From NCBI RefSeq assembly GCF_000331535.1, contig NZ_AMZN01000029.1, positions 1 to 64,000 of the forward strand: DNA of 64,000 nucleotides, in the 5' to 3' direction. This document shows positions 7,160-16,030 of the stretch, piece after piece. This DNA is from Fulvivirga imtechensis AK7 (GTDB lineage: Bacteria > Bacteroidota > Bacteroidia > Cytophagales > Cyclobacteriaceae). Position 1 is the first letter of the stretch. Each line of letters starts with the position of its first letter. A program made the position numbers and the translations under genes. Under the pieces are notes generated by a model. The model had not been told where the DNA came from and searched no databases. It saw only the letters and a program-made list of their open reading frames with translations.

Positions 7160-8824
7160 ATGAAAGTAGAATTTACTCCGAAATTGTTTTCACTTCTAAA
7201 AGAAGGGATCACCAGAGAAACACTATCAAAAGATATTATCTCCGGATTGATCGTTGGAATTGTGGCTTTGCCACTGGCTATTGCCTTCGCCATTGCATCC
7301 GGGGTGTCCCCCGAAAAGGGGTTGATAACAGCCATTATTGCCGGAATAATTATTTCTGCATTCGGAGGCAGCAGGGTTCAGATAGGAGGGCCAACGGGTG
7401 CATTTATTGTTATCGTATATGGCATTGTGCAGGAATTTGGCTTAAATGGTTTAACCATAGCTACTTTTATGGCTGGTTTTATCATTATCGGACTAGGACT
7501 TGCAAAGCTGGGCAATCTTTTAAAATTTATACCGTATTCGTTGATCGTAGGCTTCACGAGTGCCATTGCGCTTATCATTTTATCTTCCCAGATAAATGAT
7601 TTTTTTGGGTTAGGTATAAAGAACATTCCTTCTGATTTTTTGGAAAAATGGAGCGTTTATTTTGATCATTTTAACAATATCAATGGGTATGCCATTGCCA
7701 TTGCTGTTAGTACTGTTTTACTGACCCTGCACTTCCAAAAATTGGTAAAAAAGATACCCGGCTCCATAGTTGCCATCATTTTGTCCACCGTAGCCGTTCA
7801 GCTCTTCAATATACCCGTAGACACCATTGAAAGTAACTTCGGTGAAATTCCTAACAAATTGAGCATACCGGCAATTCCAGCGATAGATTTTAGTACTATA
7901 CAATCGTTGATCCAACCGGCATTTGCCATTGCCTTGTTGGGCAGCATAGAGTCACTACTTTCTGCCGTTGTTTCCGACTCCATGATAGGCGGCAAACACC
8001 GCTCTAATATGGAATTGGTAGCACAAGGTTCGGCCAATATCTTTTCGGCCCTATTTGGCGGAATACCTGCTACAGGGGCCATTGCCAGAACCGCCACTAA
8101 CGTGAAAAACGGAGGGAGAACCCCAATTGCCGGTATTATTCATGGGGTCGTTTTGCTGGCTATCATGTTACTTTTTGCTCCTTATGCTAAATTAATTCCA
8201 CTCTCCTGCCTGGCAGGCATTCTGATCGTAGTAGCATATCATATGAGCGAATGGAGACAATTCCTGTCGATCCTCAAAGGAAATAGAATGGATGTCATCA
8301 TTTTATTGACCACTTTTTTTCTCACTGTTATCTTTGACCTAATTATTGCCATTGAGATCGGTATTGTGCTGGCAAGCTTTCTATTTATGAAAAGAATGAG
8401 TGAGTCTGTACATATCCAAAACTTCACAGCAGACAGTGTGAGCGGTGAACAACTTTTTGAAAATGAAGGACTGGAAATACCAAAAAATGTGGTACTCTAT
8501 GAAATAAACGGACCACTCTTCTTTGGGGCGGCAAGGCAGTTCCAGGAAACAATAACACAATTACATATCAAACCCAAAGCGGTGATTATAAGAATGCGGT
8601 ATGTGCCCCTGATAGATGCCACAGGATTTCAAAGCTTGAAGGAAATCATTAAAACATTTCATGCGCATGGAACCGAAGTTGTTATTTCCGGTGCGAGTGA
8701 TGCGTTAAAGCACGATCTTGAGAAATTCAATTTATACGAGTTTATTAATAAAGAATTTGTGGTCAAGGATATAAATATCGCTATCGATAGGGTAAATGCA
8801 GGAATTACTGAGAAGCCATATTGA
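7160..8824 (+). CDS. SulP-family inorganic anion transporter
   Basis: A 554-residue inner-membrane protein. It has the SulP signature near residues 25-90 (DIISGLIVGIVALPLAIAFA and GGSRVQIGGPTGAF), about 12-14 hydrophobic segments to about residue 410, and a cytoplasmic STAS domain at about 430-545 containing LIDATGF. SulP proteins transport sulfate, bicarbonate or other anions by symport or exchange, and the substrate cannot be chosen from sequence. The 3' end overlaps the Crp/Fnr gene at 8796 by 29 bases, so the two are probably co-transcribed and translationally coupled. Confidence 0.9.
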   Translation: MKVEFTPKLFSLLKEGITRETLSKDIISGLIVGIVALPLAIAFAIASGVSPEKGLITAIIAGIIISAFGGSRVQIGGPTGAFIVIVYGIVQEFGLNGLTIATFMAGFIIIGLGLAKLGNLLKFIPYSLIVGFTSAIALIILSSQINDFFGLGIKNIPSDFLEKWSVYFDHFNNINGYAIAIAVSTVLLTLHFQKLVKKIPGSIVAIILSTVAVQLFNIPVDTIESNFGEIPNKLSIPAIPAIDFSTIQSLIQPAFAIALLGSIESLLSAVVSDSMIGGKHRSNMELVAQGSANIFSALFGGIPATGAIARTATNVKNGGRTPIAGIIHGVVLLAIMLLFAPYAKLIPLSCLAGILIVVAYHMSEWRQFLSILKGNRMDVIILLTTFFLTVIFDLIIAIEIGIVLASFLFMKRMSESVHIQNFTADSVSGEQLFENEGLEIPKNVVLYEINGPLFFGAARQFQETITQLHIKPKAVIIRMRYVPLIDATGFQSLKEIIKTFHAHGTEVVISGASDALKHDLEKFNLYEFINKEFVVKDINIAIDRVNAGITEKPY

Positions 8825-9359
8825 AAAAATAGTACCTCTGACGGATAAGGAGTTTGAGCTGGTAATATCTCACTTCACTGTTGCAGATTTTAAAAGGAAC
8901 CATTTTATTTTTGAACAAGGAGAAAAAGTTAAGCATGCTTATTACATTATATCCGGACTTTTAAAATTGACATATGTCGATGATTCGGCAAAGGAGCATA
9001 TCGTGTCTTTTGCAATGGAAGACTGGTGGGAAAGTGACTTCTATGCCTATTTTACCCAAACGAAGGCTGCAATGTCCTTAAAATGTCTTGAAGAAACCAC
9101 TGTTTTTTGCCTGTCGCTTAATGACTATCAGAATTTATGCCGGGACATGCCAAAGATGGAAAGTTTCTTCCTTCAAAAAGCACATTTGGGTTTTATCGGG
9201 TCGCAACAGCGTATTTTATCATTACTAACAACTAATGCCAGGGAGCGATATGAGCAGCTCCTGCAACAATATCCAGCGTTGTTGCAACGGGTATCCAAGA
9301 CACAACTGGCCGCCTACCTGGGTGTTTCCCGGGAGACACTGAGCAGGCTACATGATTAA
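8796..9359 (+). CDS. Crp/Fnr-family transcriptional regulator
   Basis: A 187-residue protein with a cyclic-nucleotide-binding-like beta-roll (about 20-115, HFIFEQGEKVKHAYYIISGL) and a C-terminal helix-turn-helix (VSKTQLAAYLGVSRETLSRL). The recognition helix reads S-R-E-T-L-S-R, with an Arg at the Crp R180 position rather than the Val of FNR. The protein ends immediately after the recognition helix, so the usual last beta-hairpin is short or absent. No cysteine cluster is evident, so it is not an iron-sulfur oxygen sensor. The start codon lies inside the SulP gene. The signal it senses is unknown. Confidence 0.85.
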   Translation: MQELLRSHIEKIVPLTDKEFELVISHFTVADFKRNHFIFEQGEKVKHAYYIISGLLKLTYVDDSAKEHIVSFAMEDWWESDFYAYFTQTKAAMSLKCLEETTVFCLSLNDYQNLCRDMPKMESFFLQKAHLGFIGSQQRILSLLTTNARERYEQLLQQYPALLQRVSKTQLAAYLGVSRETLSRLHD

Positions 9360-9396
9360 AATACAGATCAACTTTTATGCAACATGTCCTGAAATA

Positions 9397-9410
9397 GTGA
9401 TTAATGTCAC
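9397..9410. promoter_or_regulatory. FNR-like palindrome upstream of the RidA-like gene
   Basis: GTGAT-TAAT-GTCAC is a perfect 5+5 palindrome with a 4-base spacer, centred 64 bases before the RidA-like start codon. It fits the TGAT-N4-RTCA pattern seen at five other promoters in the window. Binding by a Crp/Fnr protein is inferred, not shown. Confidence 0.45.
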
Positions 9411-9466
9411 TGGTCAATTTCCTGCCTGATTTCCAGCTTTGTACTACCTATAAAAAGTAATACAAA

Positions 9467-9937
9467 ATGAAAAAGCAAACTTTAGCCATAGGTATGATCT
9501 TATTGGCAATCACATGTGCTAAAGCACAAAACAAAAACGTAAATCAAATGGAAAAGAAAGTAATTAACCCTTGGAAATGGCAGGATGCACGCAGCTATGT
9601 TCAGGCTGTCGAAGTAAAACATGTAGAGGGCACCCTATATGTGTCTGGTCAAACAGCAATTGATAATGAAGGAAATTCCAGCACTGCCGATATGAAAACT
9701 CAACTTCAACAAGCTATTAAAAACCTTGAAAAGGTAATTTATGAGGCCGGCTATAAATGCGAAAATATTGTTAGATTAAATGTCTATACCACTTCATCGG
9801 AAGAGCTGCTCAACAGCTTCGGTATCTTCCAGGAATGGATAGAGAAGAATAATATTAAACAAGCGAGCTCGCTCATCGAGGTAAAGGGTCTATATGAAAC
9901 ACTGAAAGTAGAATTGGAAGCTACGGTGGTTAAATAG
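9467..9937 (+). CDS. Exported RidA/YjgF-family protein
   Basis: A 156-residue protein with a signal peptide (residues 1-20, IGMILLAITCAKAQ) followed by a RidA-like domain. Family features are YVSGQTAIDNEGNS, the helix MKTQLQQAIKNLEKVIYEAG and VRLNVYTTS. Cytoplasmic RidA deaminates reactive enamine/imine intermediates using a conserved Arg. Here the expected catalytic Arg region near the C-terminus reads ASSLIEVKGL, so I do not see the canonical R-x-x-V pattern and activity may differ. The signal peptide suggests a periplasmic role. An FNR-like palindrome lies 57 bases upstream. Confidence 0.8.
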   Translation: MKKQTLAIGMILLAITCAKAQNKNVNQMEKKVINPWKWQDARSYVQAVEVKHVEGTLYVSGQTAIDNEGNSSTADMKTQLQQAIKNLEKVIYEAGYKCENIVRLNVYTTSSEELLNSFGIFQEWIEKNNIKQASSLIEVKGLYETLKVELEATVVK

Positions 9938-10355
9938 AGTAATCAAAAAATTACAGGACCGAATAAACCTTGACAAAAAGGCTTTGAGAATTAACAGCTT
10001 GCAAATTTTGGAATCTCTTTGAACCTGGCTTTCCAAAAAAAACTGAGTTTGTGTGGGATAATTTACAGGCCATGATACATCTTTGATACTAGTTCTCCAG
10101 GGATGTATTTTTTTCTTCAAATGAGTACAGCGTATGGCCCAAAATAGCGAGTGAAATTCTGCTTCAGTCTAGCTTTTTTATAGTTAAATAAAGCTAAATT
10201 GAAGAACAAAACGCCAAATAGTCAGAAGCCGAAATAGGTGGCAGGGCTTCGGCCGGTTATTTCCGCATTACAATAAATGCCGTAATTTATCGTAAGCACG
10301 TTTTAGTCCAAGCTCTGGTTTTTATGTTGAAGAGATTATTACAAGATAAAAAAAT
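9938..10355. other. Non-coding gap
   Basis: I see no credible gene in these 418 bases. A short inverted repeat, GAAGCC...GGCTTC, lies near 10221-10252, and an ATTAC...GTAAT pair follows near 10268-10287. Neither is strong enough to name as a terminator or recombination site. Confidence 0.4.
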
Positions 10356-11013
10356 ATGAATTTAAAAGATTACAAAAACATAAGAGAAACAAGGAAGATC
10401 CTGGCTTCTAAAATTCTCGATTTTAAAAAAGATAAGCAAAGCGATATCATCTATGCAGGGAAACAGCTTGGCTTTTTGGGATGGGCGAGCTATGATATTT
10501 GATGCGAGTGAGGAAAGTGATGTTTTAATGGATTTCCTTATTTATGAGAGAAATAAACTTAATACCAGGTTAGTTGACGAATTCTATGAAAGCAACGTTC
10601 AATTAGATGACATTGAGGAAGAAGTGCTGGAAGGTATGGTGAATAATAAAACGTCATATTTCGAGATTATAGAAGTAGACACAAATAATTTTACTGTGAT
10701 GCTGAAAGATTTGATTAACCCACATCAACCAGCACTAAAATTAATGGATTTAGGTCTTTCTCAAACAGCAAAAATTGGAATGGCGATATATTCGAGGGCG
10801 TTACCGGTACGAGATGTTTACATGACTTCAGGTGTGTCATTTGGATTCGACCCTTTTACAAAAAAGAAGATGCTTAGAGAAGTTTCATTTGCAAAAGTGA
10901 AAAGGAATGGCAAAATAAACTCAACTGACTTGTTCCTCTTATTTCATAAAAGAAGCAAACAATATGGAGTTGATACTGTGATGCTAGACCTCAATTCAAA
11001 TACAATATTATAA
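10356..11013 (+). pseudogene. Unknown protein of about 219 residues, frameshifted at a T5 run
   Basis: ATG 10356 starts a frame reading MNLKDYKNIRETRKILASKI and IIYAGKQLGF before drifting to a stop at 10500-10502. In the next frame the coding sense resumes immediately as FWDGRAMIFDASEESD and runs to TAA 11011-11013 (ending VMLDLNSNTIL). The switch falls at a CTTTTTGGG run around 10471-10478, and removing one T joins the two parts into one protein. It may be a real mutation, a phase-variable run or a sequencing slip. I recognise no family. The later part is mixed alpha/beta and soluble, with no signal peptide. Confidence 0.6.
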
Positions 11014-11032
11014 AGCGGATAGAAGCGTCAAA

Positions 11033-11422
11033 ATGACAAAAACAGATCCGATAATAGCTGTAAAAGATGTTGAAACCAGTTCCAAATGGTACCAGGCAGT
11101 ATTTGGATGTAAAAGTATGCATGGGGGAAGAGAGTTTGATATACTGGTAGATGAAAATAGTGAAGTTTTGATCTGCCTTCACCAATGGGGCGCACACGAG
11201 CATCCCACGATGATCAATTCTGATATTACGCCCGGAAATGGTCTGATCCTTTACTTCAGGACTGAATATATGGATACGATACGGAAAAATGTCGAAAAAC
11301 TTGGTTATTCAGTTGAGGAGGATATCCACCTGAATCCTAATTCTAGAAGAAAAGAGTTTTCGCTTAGAGATCCTGACGGATACTACTTGACAGTTACCGA
11401 ATTTCATAAATACGAAGGTTAG
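11033..11422 (+). CDS. VOC (glyoxalase/dioxygenase superfamily) protein
   Basis: A 129-residue single vicinal-oxygen-chelate unit. It opens DPIIAVKDVETSSKWYQAVF, has the central strand VLICLHQWGAHEHP, and closes with the diagnostic SLRDPDGYYLTVTEFH. Such proteins bind a divalent metal and act on, or sequester, small molecules such as methylglyoxal adducts or antibiotics, and the substrate is not evident. It lies 19 bases after the frameshifted unknown gene, probably in one transcript. Confidence 0.82.
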   Translation: MTKTDPIIAVKDVETSSKWYQAVFGCKSMHGGREFDILVDENSEVLICLHQWGAHEHPTMINSDITPGNGLILYFRTEYMDTIRKNVEKLGYSVEEDIHLNPNSRRKEFSLRDPDGYYLTVTEFHKYEG

Positions 11423-11540
11423 GTGCAGATTCACTTTCAGGGGTTCTTGCTTTTAGCCTCCTGCATCCATTTGCAACCTTTGTTAGCTTAAGCAGATTTT
11501 ACTATTTTACTGCTGTCGATTGAATTCATTTCAGAAATCA

Positions 11541-12050
11541 ATGGGAGAAACCAAAGAGTATGCAAGAGCTATGACCTTTCTAATCAAAATATTTCTCAAA
11601 GCCAGGCGCATTATTCTGTACGGATCAGTCCTGGCTGTTTTGGTTTTTGTACTGAAATGGTTACAGTGGAAGTTTCTGATCGTTGACAACTCTCTCGACA
11701 TCTACATTGGACTCATCGCAATCTTCTTTACCATCCTGGGGGTTTGGGTAGCGACACAACTGACCAAACCGAAAGTTGAGAAAGTCGTAGTAGAAAAAGA
11801 GGTTTTTATACCGCAGCCGGAGAATTTCGTCATCAACCAAATAGAACTGGAAAAACTTGATCTTACCAACCGCGAGCACGAAGTATTACAGCTTGTCGCA
11901 AGAGGATACAGCAATGCAGATATTGCAGAAAGCCTGTTTCTTTCAATAAGCACTGTCAAAACACATGTTTCAAACCTTTATGTGAAAATGAATGTAAAAA
12001 GCCGGGCCCAGGCAATAGAGAAAGCAAAAAGACTGAGAATTGTTGAATAG
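11541..12050 (+). CDS. Membrane-anchored LuxR-type regulator
   Basis: ATG 11541 (MGETKEYARAMTFLIKIFLK) was preferred over a TTG seven codons upstream. Two hydrophobic segments (about 26-42 and 52-72) are followed by a short linker and a C-terminal LuxR/GerE helix-turn-helix (about 110-165: LTNREHEVLQLVARGYSNAD, then IAESLFLSISTVKTHVSNLY). There is no receiver domain. This membrane-plus-HTH form is common in Bacteroidota and often sits beside a DUF4199 membrane protein, as it does here (12167-12673). It presumably controls its neighbour in response to an envelope signal. Confidence 0.82.
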   Translation: MGETKEYARAMTFLIKIFLKARRIILYGSVLAVLVFVLKWLQWKFLIVDNSLDIYIGLIAIFFTILGVWVATQLTKPKVEKVVVEKEVFIPQPENFVINQIELEKLDLTNREHEVLQLVARGYSNADIAESLFLSISTVKTHVSNLYVKMNVKSRAQAIEKAKRLRIVE

Positions 12051-12166
12051 CCAATCTCCTACTTTAGTATGAATTTTGTCTTGAAAGCGAAGAATTGGTA
12101 CTAAAGTATTAAGTGTCCATTATGCTGTCGTAATAATTTTGTATCCATAACCAAACGGAATTAGAA

Positions 12167-12673
12167 ATGAAAAGAAACGCATTGATTTTTGGATTAGTGA
12201 TGGGCGCTGTCTTGTGTACTAACATGATCATAATGGTCAACATGCTGTACAACAATCCGGAGTTTAAGAGTAACGATCTGCTAGGCTATGTCGTTATGGT
12301 GGTCATTTTCTCTCTGATCTTTGTTGGTATCAGGAACTACCGCAACAAAGATCTCGGTGGCACCATCTCATTTAGGAAAGCCTTTAAAACGGGATTCTTT
12401 ATAGCTTTGGTGGCTTCTACGGTCTACGTAGTGGTATGGCTCTTTTACTATTACCTGTTCGTGCCTGATTTTATCGAAAAGTACACCGCTCATGTTTTGC
12501 ATCAATGTACTTCAGAGGCTGAGATAGCAACCAAAACGGAGGAAATGGAAAATTTCGGTAAGATGTATGAAAGCCCGTTTTTCGTTATCCTCATTACCTA
12601 CGCGGAGGTCTTGCCAGTAGGGGTAATCGTTGCACTGGTGAGCTCAATAATTTTGAAAAGGAAAGAAGCATGA
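12167..12673 (+). CDS. DUF4199-family membrane protein
   Basis: A 168-residue protein with four hydrophobic segments (about 5-25, 38-56, 75-97 and 138-162). A basic loop, RNYRNKDLGGTISFRKAFKT, follows the second helix, which is the hallmark of DUF4199 proteins. Function is unknown. It follows the membrane LuxR regulator by 116 bases, and the pair is a recurring Bacteroidota arrangement. TAATTTTG at about 12131-12138 resembles the phylum's -7 element (TAnnTTTG), suggesting its own promoter. Confidence 0.8.
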   Translation: MKRNALIFGLVMGAVLCTNMIIMVNMLYNNPEFKSNDLLGYVVMVVIFSLIFVGIRNYRNKDLGGTISFRKAFKTGFFIALVASTVYVVVWLFYYYLFVPDFIEKYTAHVLHQCTSEAEIATKTEEMENFGKMYESPFFVILITYAEVLPVGVIVALVSSIILKRKEA

Positions 12674-12728
12674 AGTGCAGCATGGCAAGGTTGGCTTGTT
12701 GTAAAGTTGATAACACAAAAAAAATGCA

Positions 12729-13400
12729 ATGACACTTCAGGAAATACTCATAAGGCTTAAATCCCTTAGCCATGAAAAGATGTATGCTCACAATGTCAAA
12801 AATGGAGCGGGAGAGAACCAATTCGGTGTTAAATTAGGAGACCTTCGTAAAATGGCAAAGGAAGTGCGTACCAACCACGAACTGGCTTTAGAGCTGTGGA
12901 AGACCGGAAATATTGATGCTAGGTTGCTCTCCATTTTGATAATGAAGCCAAAATCACTTACTGCTGATGAACTGAACGAAATGGTAAAGTCAATTAGGTT
13001 TGTACAGGTGGCAGATTGGTTCAATGCATACATTATAAAAGAACATGCTGAAAGGGATTTTCTTCGTGAAAAATGGCTAAATTCTGATAATATTTGGGCT
13101 GCCCGGGCAGGGTGGAGCCTAACTGCAGGCAGAGTGGCGAGAGATGCTGAGGGGTTGGATCTCAACAAGATCTTAGAGAGGCTGGAGTCGGAGATGGCAA
13201 AGGTAGCACCCGAGGTACAATGGACAATGAATTCAGCATTGGCGCAGATAGGAATTGATCATCCGAAACACAGAAAAAGAGCTATTGAAATTGATGAAAA
13301 GCTTGGCATATATCGTGATTATCCTGTTTCTAAAGGATGTACTTCGCCCTTTGCCCCCATATGGATTAATGAAATAGTCAAAAGACAAAAGCTGACATAA
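12729..13400 (+). CDS. AlkD-like DNA alkylation repair protein
   Basis: A 223-residue all-helical protein made of HEAT-like repeats. It contains NQFGVKLGDLRKMAKEVRTN, VADWFNAYIIKEHAERDF, WAARAGWSLTAGRVARD and the C-terminal CTSPFAPIWINEIV. AlkD-type glycosylases excise cationic alkylpurines. Tryptophan and aspartate pairs suited to that role are visible (ADW, WAARAGW). I chose the ATG at 12729 because the earlier ATG at 12724 runs straight into TGA. A second, differently sequenced AlkD-family protein lies at 54416-55129. Confidence 0.82.
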   Translation: MTLQEILIRLKSLSHEKMYAHNVKNGAGENQFGVKLGDLRKMAKEVRTNHELALELWKTGNIDARLLSILIMKPKSLTADELNEMVKSIRFVQVADWFNAYIIKEHAERDFLREKWLNSDNIWAARAGWSLTAGRVARDAEGLDLNKILERLESEMAKVAPEVQWTMNSALAQIGIDHPKHRKRAIEIDEKLGIYRDYPVSKGCTSPFAPIWINEIVKRQKLT

Positions 13401-14044
13401 AAAGTTGCCCATGGTACGCTAATTCATGATGAGTATCTGTTGACCATGACTTGCTAACATCTCTAAAAAGGCAGCGAATTGCAGATTTGGCAAAGCCGGA
13501 GGAGTCCGATGTTGGATTATTTGGGTATATAAGTAAGTAAGTACGGCTTTGCCAGGCTTGATAGGCCTTTTTTGGATGGCATATATGTAAGTCGACCAAA
13601 ATACTGTCTGATGGCACTTATAGTCGGTGGCCAAATAATTTTCCATATCGGGTGTATTGTTTTTCCTATTGCCCTTTTTTTATCCTTAGTATCCAAATTG
13701 TAAAAAAAATGTCATTCTTCGTTTTCCCGAAGTGTGTCGCTGCGATAACTACACAAATGGAGCTGAGTTGACGCGTACCGAGGTACGTGAGCATTTTTGG
13801 AACGAGCGTAACGCGTACATTGGCGTTTTCATAGAGGCACTAATTATTTTGTCACTCAACAGGATTTTAAAAACAGGTGGGTGAAAAATATTGGCTGTCA
13901 TGTTTAGAGTAATTGTTTCGTCATCGGATTCTGGCTTGGCAGCGTTTTAGGACTGGGTGGCAGTTGGAATTAAATTGGGTGTTTATGAGTTTTAATGAGA
14001 GCGTCTCAATACTCATATCTCAATGCTCAAGTCTAAAAAAACTA
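13401..14044. other. Non-coding gap with a partial MITE-like end
   Basis: No gene is credible here. The first 250 bases contain broken open frames on the minus strand that show no family features. The right part holds the right half of the dispersed inverted-repeat element (13788-13846). The stretch just before 14045 is open in the frame of the next gene but lacks its conserved sequence. Confidence 0.4.
13788..13846. repeat. MITE-like element, right half only
   Basis: The sequence reads GTGAGCATTTTTGGAACGAG, then CGTAACGCGTACATTGGCG and TTTTCATAGAGGCACTAATT. It matches the right halves of the copies at 22771 and 59713. The matching left end (AACTCTAAGTGG) is not found upstream, so this copy is truncated. 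Confidence 0.55.
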
Positions 14045-14809
14045 ATGGAATATTTCGTAGATAAAAATTCAGTGGTGCGCCAAATATGGGGAAAGGGTGA
14101 TACCATTCTTACCATATTTGCCGGTGCCGCCGCTGAATTTGCACTCAATAAGGCGGTAGATTGGTTATATTTCACCGGTCGCCTTCCTGTCGATCCTCTC
14201 GGGCGGCTCTTCTCTACCGTCTCGTACGCCCGGGCTATTGTCTTTTCTGAAAAGCATGCTGCTATACGTGCCATTGATGCCATGACGAAGATACATGCTG
14301 GTGTGGAGGCGAAACGAGGAGCAAAAATTCCTGACTGGGCCTATCGCGATGTACTTTTTATGCTGATCGACTATTCCATCAGGTCGTTTGAGGTGCTGGA
14401 GCGTAAGCTGACTGCCGGAGAAAAGAAAGAGGTGTTTCAGGTGTTTTATAGGTTAGGAAGCCGAATGGGAGTAAAGGAGCTGCCTGAAACCTTTGAAGCA
14501 TGGGTAGAAATGCGGCAGGAACATCTGCAACATCACCTACAGCGCACACATTTTACAGACGACTTGTTTACTCAGTATCGAAAACACCTCGGCCTAATGC
14601 GCTACAGGCTTTTAATTGAAACACAAGCGTTGGTTGTGCCGCAGAAGGTCCGTGAGTTGCTTGGCCTGCGCAGAGTTTCCCTTCTGAATCCCCTGATCGC
14701 AGCGTACAAGCTGGCCACAAGCATTAGGGTTGATTGGCTGATGAAGGCCCTCATTCTTCCATCAAAATATAAAAGCGAGATCAAGGCGCTGGATACCGCA
14801 CCAAACTAA
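14045..14809 (+). CDS. MpaB-type oxygenase (DUF2236)
   Basis: The conserved domain starts at ATG 14045 (MEYFVDKNSVVRQIWGKGDT); the open frame extends 44 codons further upstream but without family sequence. The 254-residue product shows the DUF2236/MpaB pattern: AAAEFALNKAVDWLYFTGRL, RLFSTVSYARAIVFSEK, and a central helix with histidines and DWAYRDVLFMLIDYSIRSFE. Relatives include heme-b oxygenases such as the latex-clearing and mycophenolic-acid pathway enzymes; the substrate here is unknown. No signal peptide is seen. It is monocistronic. Confidence 0.75.
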   Translation: MEYFVDKNSVVRQIWGKGDTILTIFAGAAAEFALNKAVDWLYFTGRLPVDPLGRLFSTVSYARAIVFSEKHAAIRAIDAMTKIHAGVEAKRGAKIPDWAYRDVLFMLIDYSIRSFEVLERKLTAGEKKEVFQVFYRLGSRMGVKELPETFEAWVEMRQEHLQHHLQRTHFTDDLFTQYRKHLGLMRYRLLIETQALVVPQKVRELLGLRRVSLLNPLIAAYKLATSIRVDWLMKALILPSKYKSEIKALDTAPN

Positions 14810-15008
14810 CAGTGGCACAATCTTTAGACAATAAAAGTCGGATCAATCCGCGCAGTTAATGTCTGAACAGTAGGACTTACAAATTAAAAATTAACATCCA
14901 TTATTTTGAATTGTTGTTTAATTTTAAAGACAAAGGAAGCATTCCATTTCTGTTGCGATGTTTGCTTTTGTATAAGAAACTTCAACAACAAACCTAAATA
15001 CAAGCGTT

Positions 15009-16019
15009 ATGTATAAAGTAGCAGTATACAGTACCAAACCCTACGATAAAAATTTCCTTCAGAAAGCCGCTCAGGGCCATAACGTGGAATTTCATTATTT
15101 CGAAGACTCCCTTTCCGAAGAGACTGCTGATTTTGCCAGAGGCTTTGAAGCAGTTTGTATTTTTGTGAATGACAGAGCCACTCGTCATATCGTTGAGAAG
15201 CTGGCTGCAAATGGCGTGAGGTTGATCGTTCTGAGGAGCGCTGGGTTTAACCATGTAGACCTGGAAGCTGTTGCTGATCATGGCATAAAAGTGGTAAGGG
15301 TGCCGGCATATTCTCCTTATGCCGTAGCAGAACATGCGCTGGCCATGATCATGACACTGAACAGAAAAACCCACAGGGCTTTTAACAGGGTGCGGGAAAA
15401 TAACTTTTCCCTTAACGGACTGATAGGGTTTGATTTACATGGAAAGACGGTAGGGGTGATCGGAACAGGGAAAATTGGTAGTATCTTTTGCAAGATCATG
15501 CTTGGGTTGGGTTGCAATGTTATAGGAAATGATCCATATCCTGATGAAGAAGTGCGGAAGATGGGTGTTACATATCATTCTCTCGAAGAATTGTTCAGGC
15601 AATCAGATATCATTTCCCTGCAATGTCCCCTGACACCCCAAACCCATCACCTGATCAATAAAGATGCTATCCACCTGATGAAGGAAGGGGTCATGCTGAT
15701 TAACACGAGCAGAGGCGGACTTATTGATACAAAAGCATTAATTACAGGGCTAAAGTCCGGAAAGATAGGCTATCTTGGTATGGATGTCTACGAACAGGAA
15801 GAAAACCTCTTTTTTAAAGATTTGAGTGATCAGATCATTCACGATGACCTGATTATGCGGCTGATCACTTTTCCAAATGTGTTGATCACTTCACACCAGG
15901 CATTTTTTACGGAAAATGCGATGAAAAACATTGCGGAAACTACAGTCTCCAATATCAATCAATTTCTGGAAGCTAAAGCACTTGATAATGAGGTGAAGTC
16001 TGAAAAAGTACACGCTTAA
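15009..16019 (+). CDS. ldhA: D-lactate dehydrogenase (2-hydroxyacid dehydrogenase family)
   Basis: A 336-residue NAD-dependent dehydrogenase. The substrate domain contains LRSAGFNHVD (76-85). The Rossmann motif GVIGTGKIG begins at 149. The catalytic residues are R235 (INTSRGGLID), E264 (VYEQEE) and H296 (ITSHQAFF), the positions known in characterised D-lactate dehydrogenases. It interconverts pyruvate and D-lactate. Eleven bases downstream a lactate permease gene begins, so the pair forms a lactate import/oxidation or fermentation/export operon. Full family length. Confidence 0.88.
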   Translation: MYKVAVYSTKPYDKNFLQKAAQGHNVEFHYFEDSLSEETADFARGFEAVCIFVNDRATRHIVEKLAANGVRLIVLRSAGFNHVDLEAVADHGIKVVRVPAYSPYAVAEHALAMIMTLNRKTHRAFNRVRENNFSLNGLIGFDLHGKTVGVIGTGKIGSIFCKIMLGLGCNVIGNDPYPDEEVRKMGVTYHSLEELFRQSDIISLQCPLTPQTHHLINKDAIHLMKEGVMLINTSRGGLIDTKALITGLKSGKIGYLGMDVYEQEENLFFKDLSDQIIHDDLIMRLITFPNVLITSHQAFFTENAMKNIAETTVSNINQFLEAKALDNEVKSEKVHA

Positions 16020-16030
16020 ACGTCAACAGA

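Noticed and set aside
9238-9359. Crp/Fnr protein at 8796 as an FNR oxygen sensor
   Set aside because: It has no N-terminal cysteine cluster and its recognition helix carries the Crp-like Arg, so it is unlikely to sense oxygen or to own the TGAT-N4-ATCA sites.
10221-10287. Short inverted repeats in the 418-base gap suggesting an attachment site or terminator
   Set aside because: Stems are only 5-6 bp, not followed by a T-run, and no recombinase lies beside them.
13419-13646. Minus-strand 75-codon frame as a gene
   Set aside because: No family-like motif and a composition typical of chance frames; it lies in a repeat-bearing gap and has an overlapping alternative frame of equal length.
866-14809. 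Idea that the left region is a chromosomal integron cassette array
   Set aside because: The small same-strand genes (VOC, DHFR-like, NTF2-like, AlkD-like) look like cassette contents, but I found no attC-like repeats with the expected core sites between them. The only recombinase is a fragment of phage/IS91-associated type and not an IntI.
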